Shown here piece after piece: positions 1-7,552 of a DNA stretch of 59,842 nt. The translations under genes and the position numbers were made by a program. Every line of letters begins with the position of its first letter. The first letter of the stretch is position 1. A model generated the notes under the pieces. It made no database searches. It saw only the letters and a list, made by a program, of their open reading frames with translations, and had not been told where the DNA came from. This DNA is from an uncultured Oscillibacter sp. (GTDB lineage: Bacteria; Bacillota; Clostridia; Oscillospirales; Oscillospiraceae): positions 1-59,842 of the forward strand of contig CAJTVF010000010.1 of the NCBI GenBank assembly GCA_910579435.1. Direction: 5' to 3'.

Positions 1-43
1 AAACCGAGACTATGAGGGAGGAGGAAAAAGGGGTATACAAGCG

Positions 44-71
44 ATTGAACAAAATAAAAATTTTGTTCAAT
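44..71. repeat. perfect inverted repeat upstream of the xer gene
   Basis: Two perfect 12-bp arms (44-55 and 60-71) are separated by AAAA. The repeat is AT-rich in a GC-rich region and lies about 90 bp before the proposed recombinase start. It is not followed by a T-tract on the + strand, so it is a poor terminator for an upstream gene. It may be an operator or recombinase-binding site; the function is unknown. Confidence 0.5.
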
Positions 72-158
72 TTGGGGGAGGAGAAAACTGCCGCAGAGGC
101 CTCTCGCAGGTTCCTGGTGGTTGTCAGACTCCCAGGTATCCCTTTCAATATATCACCT

Positions 159-1178
159 ATGACGGATTATCGAACCGGAGCCCCGCCGATCCTGCGGGAT
201 TTTCTCGCTTACCATGAAACCGTCAAAGCCCATTCCAAGCAAACTGTGGACGAGTATTTCCTGGATCTTCGGAATTTTTTCCGCTACCTCAAACAAACGC
301 AGGATTCCAGCTTATCCGGGCTGGCGTTGGATGAGATCGACATTTCTGATATAAACCTGGATTTTGTTGCCAAAGTGACACTGACAGACATCTACGGCTA
401 CATGACCTATCTAAGCCGGGACCGGGTCCAGCATCAGAACAGCCAAACCTCTGACTACGGTCTAAACGCCTCGTCCCGAGCCCGGAAGCTGGCCACCATC
501 CGGTCGTTTTACAATTACCTGACCAACAAGGTCCACCTTATTCGTGAAAATCCTGTCAAAGACATCGACTCGCCGAAACTGAAAAAAACGCTGCCCAAGT
601 ATTTGACCTTAGACCAGAGCGTGGAGCTGCTGGACTGTGTGGACGGCAAAAATCAGGAGCGGGACTATTGCATTTTGACGTTGTTCCTCAACTGCGGGCT
701 GCGAATTTCAGAATTAGTTGGCCTGAACCTCCGGGATATCCAGGGCGAATCCATAAGGGTCCTTGGCAAGGGAAACAAAGTCCGCATCCTGTACTTAAAT
801 GATGCCTGTCAGGATGCCCTGAGCCGCTATCTGGCCGTCCGCCGCCCCATTACCGGACGGGACGCCAACGCGCTGTTTTTATCCTCCCGCAACGAGCGGA
901 TCAGCCGCTCCACAGTCCATGCCATGGTGAAAAAGCGTCTCGCCGCCGCAGGCATCGACGAGAGCGAATACTCCTCCCATAAGCTCCGCCACACGGCCGC
1001 CACGCTGATGCTGCAAAACGGTGTCGATGTCCGGGCGGTCCAGGAGGTTTTGGGGCATGACCACCTGAATACCACGCAGATTTATACCCATATTGACAAT
1101 GAATCCCTGCGTGTAGCTGCAAAGGCTAATCCCTTGTCACATATGAAAAACAAAAAGAAACATGAAGATTCCAAATAA
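159..1178 (+). CDS. tyrosine recombinase, XerC/XerD type
   Basis: This 339-residue protein is a site-specific DNA recombinase of the Xer family, cytosolic, expected to resolve chromosome dimers or recombine a related site. The N-terminal half is a SAM-like DNA-binding domain. The C-terminal catalytic domain shows the tyrosine-recombinase residues: Arg182 in CGLRISE, His274 and Arg277 in HKLRH, His300 in LGHDH and the nucleophile Tyr309 in QIYTH. The frame stays open upstream to position 12, but homology-like sequence begins at MTDYRTGAPP, so I chose 159; no strong ribosome site decides it. A strong terminator follows at once. No attachment site or phage gene is adjacent, so a housekeeping Xer role is more likely than a phage integrase. 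Confidence 0.9.
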   Translation: MTDYRTGAPPILRDFLAYHETVKAHSKQTVDEYFLDLRNFFRYLKQTQDSSLSGLALDEIDISDINLDFVAKVTLTDIYGYMTYLSRDRVQHQNSQTSDYGLNASSRARKLATIRSFYNYLTNKVHLIRENPVKDIDSPKLKKTLPKYLTLDQSVELLDCVDGKNQERDYCILTLFLNCGLRISELVGLNLRDIQGESIRVLGKGNKVRILYLNDACQDALSRYLAVRRPITGRDANALFLSSRNERISRSTVHAMVKKRLAAAGIDESEYSSHKLRHTAATLMLQNGVDVRAVQEVLGHDHLNTTQIYTHIDNESLRVAAKANPLSHMKNKKKHEDSK

Positions 1179-1215
1179 AAAGACTCCCGCCTAGTCATCG
1201 GGCGGGAGTCTTTTT
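1177..1215 (+). terminator. rho-independent terminator after xer
   Basis: A perfect 15-bp stem (1177-1191 with 1201-1215) has a 9-nt loop and ends in a T-run. It overlaps the xer stop codon. Confidence 0.92.
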
Positions 1216-1266
1216 ATTTCTGTCCAAAGTTCCGTAAGACTGGCAAACGGTTTTTAAACAAAATTC

Positions 1267-1431
1267 TAGGGAAGCACTGATTAAATCAACGTGTGCAGAT
1301 TTGCGCCAGAAATTTCTGCTGACAAGGAAGAAAATCGCAGGAATCCTGACGGATTTCAAGATTTTCTAACGCAGTCCAGCGGGAATTTATGGCGTGAAGC
1401 TGTGTGCGGGGATTTAATCAGTGGTTCCCTA
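1267..1431. mobile_element. 165-bp fold-back MITE-like element
   Basis: The ends (1267-1287 and 1411-1431) are inverted repeats matching at 20 of 21 positions, both starting TAGGGAA. The similarity continues inward with mismatches through shared blocks such as CGCCA and GCTG to AGAAAATC (1329-1336) pairing with GATTTTCT (1360-1367), so nearly the whole element folds on itself around a loop at 1337-1359. It has no coding capacity, which fits a miniature inverted-repeat element moved by a transposase elsewhere. Both edges lie in CTAG; a TA or CTAG target duplication is possible but not provable from one copy. Confidence 0.72.
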
Positions 1432-1932
1432 GGGCCGCATAACACCGATGATGTGCAGGAAGCGAATTTTCCGGTATTCATAAGTAGACAAAGGCCTGTT
1501 GTCCGCATCATAGCTATGGGCGGCAATCAGGACATTTTCCGGCGACGCCGGAGATCCAACGGACACCACAATGGGCGAATGCTGATACTCCTCCCCCTTG
1601 AAGGAGAGCTGAATCAGGTCCCCCGGAAGCAGATCCTTCAGCTCCGCTGGTTTCGCCAGCGGCCCGATGGAAAAGTTGTTTCGGGTCAAGAAATTATAGA
1701 GATATGGGACTCCCGTCCAGGCCGGAGCCTTCTGATTGGCGTCAATATAATACCAGCCATAGGTCGGCGTAAAATTCATAACGCCGCTTCCGGCGTAGAT
1801 GCACTGGGACGCGAAGTTGGTGCAGTCCCCTCCCAGGTTTTCATAGTCGTAAAAGAGCGGGTTCCGGCCGTAAGCCCATTGGTGGGCGTAGAGAACGGCG
1901 GCCTCCCGGTCATATGGATACAGCTGCAGCAT
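1429..1932 (-). CDS. putative amidase-domain (amidase_6) protein
   Basis: This 167-residue protein matches the putative amidase domain family seen in Clostridia, probably cell-wall related with an NlpC/P60-like fold. Visible family features are YDREAAVLYAHQWAYGRNP near the start, the GGDCTNFASQC block with the presumed catalytic Cys, YGWYYI, PGDLIQLSF, the HSP block and SYDADNRPLSTYEY. The ATG at 1932 is preceded by GGGGAGG at good distance; the frame extends to a TTG at 1977 without such support. No signal peptide is visible. The stop codon TAG is formed by the last three bases of the adjoining MITE-like element, so the original C-terminus may have been slightly altered, though family members also end near the IRFLHIIGV block seen here. 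Confidence 0.8.
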   Translation of the reverse strand: MLQLYPYDREAAVLYAHQWAYGRNPLFYDYENLGGDCTNFASQCIYAGSGVMNFTPTYGWYYIDANQKAPAWTGVPYLYNFLTRNNFSIGPLAKPAELKDLLPGDLIQLSFKGEEYQHSPIVVSVGSPASPENVLIAAHSYDADNRPLSTYEYRKIRFLHIIGVMRP

Positions 1933-1987
1933 ACCGCTTCCCTCCCCTTTCCCCACAGGATATGCGGGACGGAGCAAAAGGGTGTCG

Positions 1988-2824
1988 TCAGGGTTTTGTC
2001 ACCGGCAGCCAAACCTGGAATCTGCTCTCTTCGCCTGGCTGGTCCAAATACACCTCGATATCCGGGGCTTTGTCCAATTCATAGCCGGAGTCAGGAAGAT
2101 ACTCTGTGATGATCCGCCGCTGTAAATCCTGCATGGCTCCCGGCAGCGGGCCGTTTCCAGAAAACACGGCCCAGGATGCCGCAGGGATTGTCCACTCATA
2201 CATTCCTTCGGGTACGGGAGCGCTGGAGGCTACGGCAATGTAGTAGTAGTTCTCCTCCTTGCTATTGCTGCACGCGCCCAAAATCCCCACCGGTTCCCCA
2301 TTCATCAGCGGGAACAGCTCCGCAAGATGCGGGCCGGTTTCCACCCAGAATTTTGGGACCGCTTGGAAACTCTCGTCCAGGTCCGTGGAAATCGGGGTTC
2401 GAAAGCCCACAATGCGGAACGCCTCTTTTTGCACGATCTGATACTCCATTTCTTCGGTTCCTTTCAGAATAAATTTGAAGCGGATGCGGGGATAGGCTTT
2501 CAGCTTTGCGCCGCGCTTAGCTTGGGACGGCGGTACTCCATGGACCGCCTGGAAAGCCCGGTTGAAAGCGGTGGGAGAATCGTAGCCATAACGCAGGGCC
2601 ACCGCCAGCACCTTCTCCCCGCTTTGCAGCTCTGCCGCCGCTAGAGTCATGCGCCGGCGGCGGATATACTCGCTGAGAGGCACTCCCGCCAAGTAAGAGA
2701 ACATTCGCTGGAAGTGATAGGCGGAGCAGCCCGCCAGCCGCCCCAATTCCCCTGGGTCAGTCTCCCCCTCCAGGTGCTCTTCTAAGTAATCCAGCGCTTT
2801 GTTCCAGTTGTTCAGCCAATCCAT
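1988..2824 (-). CDS. AraC-family regulator with GyrI-like effector-binding domain
   Basis: This 278-residue transcription factor has two AraC-type helix-turn-helix motifs in residues 1-110 (GELGRLAGCSAYHFQRMF and VLAVALRYGYDSPTAFNRAF). They are followed by a GyrI-like small-molecule-binding domain starting around MEYQIVQKEAFRIVGF. Regulators of this layout usually respond to drugs or amphipathic compounds; the ligand here is unknown. The ATG has a GGAGGAGATGCT ribosome site. The amidase-domain gene follows 55 bp downstream on the same strand and may be co-transcribed. Confidence 0.9.
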   Translation of the reverse strand: MDWLNNWNKALDYLEEHLEGETDPGELGRLAGCSAYHFQRMFSYLAGVPLSEYIRRRRMTLAAAELQSGEKVLAVALRYGYDSPTAFNRAFQAVHGVPPSQAKRGAKLKAYPRIRFKFILKGTEEMEYQIVQKEAFRIVGFRTPISTDLDESFQAVPKFWVETGPHLAELFPLMNGEPVGILGACSNSKEENYYYIAVASSAPVPEGMYEWTIPAASWAVFSGNGPLPGAMQDLQRRIITEYLPDSGYELDKAPDIEVYLDQPGEESRFQVWLPVTKP

Positions 2825-2904
2825 AGCATCTCCTCCATTTCTCAGAGTTTACTGTATTCTGACACCGTTGTCCTCTCCGCTTCCGTGCGGAAAGGGAGAG
2901 ATGG

Positions 2905-2936
2905 AAAAGCGGAGACGCTGAAGCGTCTCCGCTTTT
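2905..2936 (-). terminator. terminator after fba
   Basis: A perfect 15-bp stem (2905-2919 with 2922-2936) and 2-nt loop, read on the minus strand, is GC-rich and ends in TTTT. It separates fba from the AraC gene. Confidence 0.85.
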
Positions 2937-2954
2937 GGATACACGGGATGATTC

Positions 2955-3923
2955 TCAGAAAGCCTTGTGGTCGCAGCCCAGCACGTTCACCAGCTTGTGG
3001 GCCACCATCTCCTTAATGGCCTGACGGGCGGGCTTCAGGTACTGGCGGGGATCGAAGTGGTCGGGGTGCTCGGCGAAGTGCTCCCGGATGCAGGCAGTCA
3101 TGGCCAGGCGCAGATCGGAGTCGATGTTAATCTTGCAGACGGACAGGGACGCAGCCTTGCGGAGCTGCTCCTCAGGAATGCCCACGGCGTCGGGCATCTT
3201 GCCGCCGAACTTGTTGATCTTCTCAACGAAAGCCTGGGGCACGGAGGAGGAGCCGTGAAGCACGATGGGGAAGCCGGGCAGACGCTTGGAAACTTCCTCC
3301 AGCACGTCGAAACGCAGCGGGGGCGGGACCAGCTCGCCCTTCTCATTGCGGGTGCACTGGGCAGCAGTGAACTTGTAAGCGCCGTGGCTGGTACCGATGG
3401 CGATGGCCAGAGAGTCGCAGCCGGTCTTGGTCACGAACTCCTCGACCTCCTCGGGACGGGTGTAGGAGGAATCCTCGGCGGAAACGCTGACCTCGTCCTC
3501 CACGCCGGCCAGGGTGCCCAGCTCGGCCTCGACGACGACGCCGTGATCGTGAGCGTATTCCACGACCTTCTTGGTGACCTCGATGTTTTCGGCAAAGGGT
3601 TTGCTGGACATATCGATCATGACGGAGGTGAAGCCGCCGTCGATGCAGCTCTTGCAGAGCTCAAAGCTGTCGCCGTGGTCCAGATGGAGGCAGATGGGCA
3701 GGTCGGTCTCGATGATGGCGGCCTCCACCAGCTTCATCAGATAGGTATGGTTGGCATAGGCCCGGGCGCCCTTGGACACCTGGAGGATCAGGGGAGCTTC
3801 CAGCTCCTTGGCGGCCTCGGTGATGCCCTGGACGATTTCCATGTTGTTGACGTTGAAGGCGCCGATGGCGTACCCTCCGTTGTAGGCTTTTTTGAACATT
3901 TCGGTGGTGGTAACCAGTGCCAT
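2955..3923 (-). CDS. fba: class II fructose-1,6-bisphosphate aldolase
   Basis: This 322-residue zinc-dependent aldolase cleaves fructose-1,6-bisphosphate to dihydroxyacetone phosphate and glyceraldehyde-3-phosphate in cytosolic glycolysis. Class II signatures are present: LHLDHGDS (catalytic Asp and zinc His), EAELG, GTSHGAYKF (zinc His) and the phosphate-binding LHGSSSVP. The start is the ATG of MALVTTTEMF, because AGGAGA lies 7 nt upstream, whereas an ATG three codons earlier overlaps that ribosome site. It is transcribed divergently from pfp, so consecutive glycolytic steps share one control region. Confidence 0.96.
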   Translation of the reverse strand: MALVTTTEMFKKAYNGGYAIGAFNVNNMEIVQGITEAAKELEAPLILQVSKGARAYANHTYLMKLVEAAIIETDLPICLHLDHGDSFELCKSCIDGGFTSVMIDMSSKPFAENIEVTKKVVEYAHDHGVVVEAELGTLAGVEDEVSVSAEDSSYTRPEEVEEFVTKTGCDSLAIAIGTSHGAYKFTAAQCTRNEKGELVPPPLRFDVLEEVSKRLPGFPIVLHGSSSVPQAFVEKINKFGGKMPDAVGIPEEQLRKAASLSVCKINIDSDLRLAMTACIREHFAEHPDHFDPRQYLKPARQAIKEMVAHKLVNVLGCDHKAF

Positions 3924-4034
3924 AACGATCATCTCCTGACAAATTTTATTTGTCCCGCCTCCGGTCAGGGCCGGAAAAAGGCTCCGTGCCTCCTTTCCCT
4001 CCCTTTGCGGAGACGAAAACGATTTTCTTTTATG

Positions 4035-4062
4035 ATAATATCACAAAAAAAATAAAATGCAA
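4035..4062 (-). promoter_or_regulatory. sigma-A promoter for fba
   Basis: On the minus strand a -35 box TTGCAT (4057-4062) and a -10 box TATTAT (4035-4040) are 16 bp apart in AT-rich DNA. Confidence 0.7.
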
Positions 4063-4065
4063 GTA

Positions 4066-4094
4066 TTTACAATTCTTTTTTTGAATGGTATGAT
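4066..4094 (+). promoter_or_regulatory. sigma-A promoter for pfp
   Basis: TTTACA (4066-4071) and TATGAT (4089-4094) are 17 bp apart, with an extended -10 TGG. Its -35 box lies only 3 bp from the fba -35 box, so the two promoters are back to back and must interfere. Confidence 0.78.
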
Positions 4095-4164
4095 AAAAAA
4101 TACCCTGAGCAAAATTCCCCTGGCTCAAACAGGAAGAAAAAATTTTTCGAGGAGGCTGTTTCTC

Positions 4165-5403
4165 ATGAGTGAATTGAAAGGCGCCTGCATCTTCGGCCAG
4201 TCCGGCGGTCCCACTTCCGTCATCAACGCCAGCGCCTACGGCGTCATCAGCACCGCTCTGAAAAACCCCAACATCACCCGCGTCCTGGGCGCGGAGCATG
4301 GCATCAAGGGCGTGCTGAACGACCGGCTGTTCGATATGGGCGAGGAGGACCCCGCCGAGCTGGAGCTGCTGAAATACACCCCGTCCTCCGCTCTGGGCTC
4401 CTGCCGCTATAAGATGAAGGACCCGGATGTGGACGACACCGATTATAAGCGCATCCTGGAGATCTTCAAGAAATATGACGTCCGCTACTTCTTCTACAAC
4501 GGCGGAAACGACTCCATGGACACCTGCAACAAAATCAGCAAATACATGCAGAAGGTCGGCTACGAGTGCCGGGTCATGGGCGTGCCCAAGACCATCGACA
4601 ACGACCTCTTCGGCACCGACCACTGCCCCGGCTTCGCCTCTGCGGCCAAGTATATCGCGACGAGCTGCATGGAGGTCTATCAGGACGCCCGGGTCTATGA
4701 CACCGGCATGATCTGCGTCATTGAGATCATGGGCCGCCACGCGGGCTGGCTGGCCGGCGCCGCCGCCCTGGCCTCCGCCTACGGCGCGGGCCCCGATCTG
4801 GTGTACCTCCCTGAGGTGGACTTCGACATGGATCAGTTCTTGGCCGACGTGGACCGTATTTATAAGGAGAAGGGCAACTGCATGGTGGCCGTCTCCGAGG
4901 GCATCCACTACGCCGACGGCTCCTTTGTCTCCGAGGCGAAGACCTCCGCCACGGACGGCTTCGGCCATGCCCAGCTGGGCGGCCTGGCCGCCATGCTGGC
5001 CGACTCCGTGAAGCAGAAGACCGGCGCGAAGGTCCGGGGCATCGAGCTGAGCCTGCTCCAGCGCTGCGGCGCGCACCTGGCCTCCGAGACCGATATCGAA
5101 GAGTCCTTCATGTCCGGCAAGGCCGCCGTGGAGAACGCCGTGGCGGGCATCACCGACAAGATGGTGGGCTTTGAGCGGAGCTATGAGAACGGCCAGTACG
5201 TCTGCAAGACGAAGCTGCTGGGCCTGACTGATGTGGCCAACACCGAGAAGAAAGTGCCCCTGGAGTGGATCAACGCCGCCCGCAACGGCGTGGAAAAGCC
5301 CTTCATCGACTATGTGCTGCCCCTGGTCCAGGGTGAGCCCAAGCTGCCCAAGCAGGACTCCCTGCCCCGGTTTGCCAAGCTGAAGAAGGTTCTGGCAAAG
5401 TAA
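4165..5403 (+). CDS. 6-phosphofructokinase, probably pyrophosphate-dependent
   Basis: This 412-residue phosphofructokinase phosphorylates fructose-6-phosphate to fructose-1,6-bisphosphate. The active site carries GGNDSMDT (residues 113-120) and PKTIDND (141-147). The Asn/Asp at the third position of the first motif and the Lys in the second are the residues that mark PPi-dependent enzymes in place of the Gly residues of ATP-dependent ones, so diphosphate is the likely donor and the reaction is reversible. IMGRHAGW is also present. The start follows CGAGGAGG at good spacing; the frame is open further upstream but without support. It is divergent from fba and ends at a bidirectional terminator. 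Confidence 0.93.
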   Translation: MSELKGACIFGQSGGPTSVINASAYGVISTALKNPNITRVLGAEHGIKGVLNDRLFDMGEEDPAELELLKYTPSSALGSCRYKMKDPDVDDTDYKRILEIFKKYDVRYFFYNGGNDSMDTCNKISKYMQKVGYECRVMGVPKTIDNDLFGTDHCPGFASAAKYIATSCMEVYQDARVYDTGMICVIEIMGRHAGWLAGAAALASAYGAGPDLVYLPEVDFDMDQFLADVDRIYKEKGNCMVAVSEGIHYADGSFVSEAKTSATDGFGHAQLGGLAAMLADSVKQKTGAKVRGIELSLLQRCGAHLASETDIEESFMSGKAAVENAVAGITDKMVGFERSYENGQYVCKTKLLGLTDVANTEKKVPLEWINAARNGVEKPFIDYVLPLVQGEPKLPKQDSLPRFAKLKKVLAK

Positions 5404-5423
5404 AAATTCCGGCCCTTTATGGA

Positions 5424-5453
5424 AAGCGCCCCGCTCATAAGAGCGGGGCGCTT
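5424..5453. terminator. bidirectional terminator between convergent genes
   Basis: A perfect 13-bp GC-rich stem (5424-5436 with 5441-5453) with a 4-nt loop lies between pfp and the convergent membrane-protein gene. T-runs are short on both sides. Confidence 0.75.
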
Positions 5454-5459
5454 CTCGCT

Positions 5460-6539
5460 TTATTTCTCAATGCCGGACCAGGCCAGCCGCCATTGGCCGT
5501 CCCGACGGGTCAGCTCCATGGTGAGATAGTTGTAGCTCTCCCCTTCCTCCAGGTTCAGCCGGTGCTTCACCGAGACCGTGGCGGAGGCAGGATCTTTGTC
5601 ATTGTCCAGGGTATAGTCCACAGAGGCAATGGCGGCATATTCCCAGACGTTCTCCCCATAGGCGTCCGCGCCGGCGTTCTCCTCCAGCAGATCGGAAACG
5701 CCGGAGAGGTCGTTGGACAGCAGCGCCGGGAACAGACGGTCTGCGGCCTCGTAGAGGGAGCGCATCCAATCCGGCACAGGCTCAGACAGGGAGACTACCC
5801 GGAAGCTGGAAACCATGTCTCGGAACCGCATGCCCATTCCCTCTTCCGCCTCCAGGAAGTAGCGGGCGGTGAGGACAAAGGTCCCCCCCTGTCCGTCGTC
5901 CACAAACCAGAGCTCTGCCTGCTTGGAGTCCCAGTCCGTACCCGCACTGGCCCGGAGATAAAAGCTTTTCGGCAGAACGGCGGCTTCTTCCTCCTGGAAA
6001 ATCTCAACATACTGGTTCCCCAGGGCTTCCGCCGCCGCCGCCTTGGCTTCGCCGGGCGCGGTGCCGGCAAGGTGGACAATATCCAGGCCGCATTCCGGAA
6101 ATTCTTCCGGAAGAGGGATTGCGCTTCTAATACTGTAAAGTCCATCTACTTCACGGATATAATACTGCTCCTCGTTGACATAAATGAGGAAATGCGCCGC
6201 TTCCTCCTGGGATTGCGGGACATAGCTCAGCAGCCGGAGAGTCCCGATCTCACTGCCCTGCTCCGGTAACACGAGCTCATGACCGTCAGGGTCCGGCTTT
6301 GGATAATCTGGTGGTCCGGTAACATCCGGGTCCTGAGTCACCGGCGGGTCTGGCGCGGCGGTGACGGGCGGTTCTGTCTGCAAAGGAAGGACACGCCCCA
6401 GTGTCAGCACCAGAGCCAGGCAGGCTGCGGCGGCCAGGCAGTACTCGGGCCAGCGGCTCCGGCACCGTTTCTCGCTGCGCGCTACCAGCTCCGGGTCCGC
6501 CCCTCCGACGGCGAGGTACAGCCGTTCCTGATTTTTCAT
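5460..6539 (-). CDS. putative anti-sigma factor, single-pass membrane protein
   Basis: This 359-residue protein starts inside the stop of the upstream ECF sigma gene (ATGA overlap), so the two are translationally coupled. Residues about 1-30 are cytosolic and could bind sigma. One membrane segment (YCLAAAACLALVLTLGRV) follows, then a Pro/Asp-rich linker (about 55-90) and an extracellular domain I do not recognise. The layout is that of an anti-sigma factor; no zinc-binding HxxxCxxC motif is seen, so the assignment rests on context. It is convergent with pfp. Confidence 0.7.
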   Translation of the reverse strand: MKNQERLYLAVGGADPELVARSEKRCRSRWPEYCLAAAACLALVLTLGRVLPLQTEPPVTAAPDPPVTQDPDVTGPPDYPKPDPDGHELVLPEQGSEIGTLRLLSYVPQSQEEAAHFLIYVNEEQYYIREVDGLYSIRSAIPLPEEFPECGLDIVHLAGTAPGEAKAAAAEALGNQYVEIFQEEEAAVLPKSFYLRASAGTDWDSKQAELWFVDDGQGGTFVLTARYFLEAEEGMGMRFRDMVSSFRVVSLSEPVPDWMRSLYEAADRLFPALLSNDLSGVSDLLEENAGADAYGENVWEYAAIASVDYTLDNDKDPASATVSVKHRLNLEEGESYNYLTMELTRRDGQWRLAWSGIEK

Positions 6540-7090
6540 AGCAAGCCCTCCTTTTCCAAATGGCGCTTCAGCTTCTCCCGGGTGCGGAACAGGCTGGTCC
6601 GCACCGTGGCCTCCCGCATGCCATAGCGCCGGGCAATGTCCGCCATGGGTTCCGTGGACCAATAGCGCCGCAGGAACACATTGCACTCCCGCTCCGGCAA
6701 GGTATGGAGAAAGCGGTTTACCGCCTCCTCCAGCTCCGCCGCTTCCATGGTCTGGAGGGTGTCGGCAGGAGAAGCGCATTCCGCCAGTTCATCCAGGACC
6801 AAAGGAAGCTCTCCCCCGCCCCGCTTCTCCGTGCGTCCGGCACGCCAGCGGGTAAAGGCCAGGTTTCGGGTGATTTTCCCCAGAAACGGGGCCAGCAGGC
6901 TGGGCCGGTTTTCCGGCATGGCGTTCCAGGCATTGAGCCAGGTGTCATTGACGCATTCCTCCACATCCCGGCGGTCCGGCAGGATGTTCCGGGCAATGGT
7001 CCGGCAGTAGCCGCCATATTTCTCGCCGGTACGCCGGATGGCTTCCGGGTCCCGGGACCAGTATAGGTCTACGATAGCATGGTCTTCCAT
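6536..7090 (-). CDS. ECF-type RNA polymerase sigma factor
   Basis: This 184-residue sigma-70 family factor has region 2 around RDVEECVNDTWLNAWNAMPENRP and region 4 as a helix-turn-helix near MADIARRYGMREATVRTSLFRTREKLKRHL. The ATG at 7090 follows GGGGAGAGG; a longer frame begins at 7129 but lacks that. Its gene overlaps the downstream membrane-protein gene by 4 bp. GGAAC and CGTC boxes upstream suggest autoregulation. The inducing signal is unknown. Confidence 0.9.
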   Translation of the reverse strand: MEDHAIVDLYWSRDPEAIRRTGEKYGGYCRTIARNILPDRRDVEECVNDTWLNAWNAMPENRPSLLAPFLGKITRNLAFTRWRAGRTEKRGGGELPLVLDELAECASPADTLQTMEAAELEEAVNRFLHTLPERECNVFLRRYWSTEPMADIARRYGMREATVRTSLFRTREKLKRHLEKEGLL

Positions 7091-7136
7091 ATCCTCTCCC
7101 CTTTCTCGTTTTGTGGAAGGGCCCTTCATATGTATA

Positions 7137-7161
7137 GACGTGGAAAATGGGCGGGCGTTCC
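7137..7161 (-). promoter_or_regulatory. possible ECF-type autoregulatory promoter
   Basis: On the minus strand GGAAC (7157-7161) and CGTC (7137-7140) are 16 bp apart, the classic ECF promoter pattern. A perfect 12-bp palindrome GAAGGGCCCTTC (7116-7127) lies just downstream and may be an operator. Confidence 0.45.
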
Positions 7162-7334
7162 TGGGAATTTGCGCAAGAGGAACTTTTTAAGGGATGGGAA
7201 AAATCAGACAGAAAAGCCCCCGTGGACGGTCCGGAGCCGTTTTCGGGGCAGGCAGTATCCCTTACCCCGCCCTGAACCGGGGCTTGCAGCGCAGCAGAAA
7301 GCCCGTTTTTGGCGGCGAAATGGCAACGGCAAAA

Positions 7335-7417
7335 ATCCAGACGGTCAAGGGTTTAAGAGTGGAGATTTTTTCGCGCTCTTTGCGAAAAAATACTACTCGT
7401 CCCTTGACGGTCTGGAT
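7335..7417. repeat. 83-bp imperfect hairpin in a 462-bp noncoding gap
   Basis: Outer arms 7335-7351 and 7401-7417 match at 16 of 17 positions, and inner arms ATTTTTTCGC (7365-7374) and GCGAAAAAAT (7382-7391) are perfect around a 7-nt apex. The partly similar sequences between the arms make it one long stem. It could be a mobile hairpin element, a structured RNA or an attenuator; no second copy is seen in this window. The rest of the gap 7091-7552 holds only promoters. Confidence 0.6.
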
Positions 7418-7442
7418 AGGCGGAACGGACGTAAAACAAAGA

Positions 7443-7471
7443 TTGTTTTCGGCGGGAGGATGTGCTATACT
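7443..7471 (+). promoter_or_regulatory. sigma-A promoter for the unknown gene at 7553
   Basis: TTGTTT (7443-7448) and TATACT (7466-7471) are 17 bp apart with an extended TGC. A second TATAAT (7526-7531) closer to the gene lacks a good -35 box. Confidence 0.6.
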
Positions 7472-7552
7472 TGTATCAAACACCCCCTGTACCCTTGTAC
7501 TTTTTATTGGGATGATGGTATAGGGTATAATAAGCTAATAGGAGTTTTTTCT

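Noticed and set aside
159..1431. prophage or integrative element around the xer gene
   Set aside because: No phage, conjugation or excisionase gene is nearby, and the adjoining MITE-like element is unrelated to tyrosine recombinases.
2967..4055. 362-codon open frame on the plus strand
   Set aside because: It is antisense to fba and has the repetitive composition of a shadow frame.
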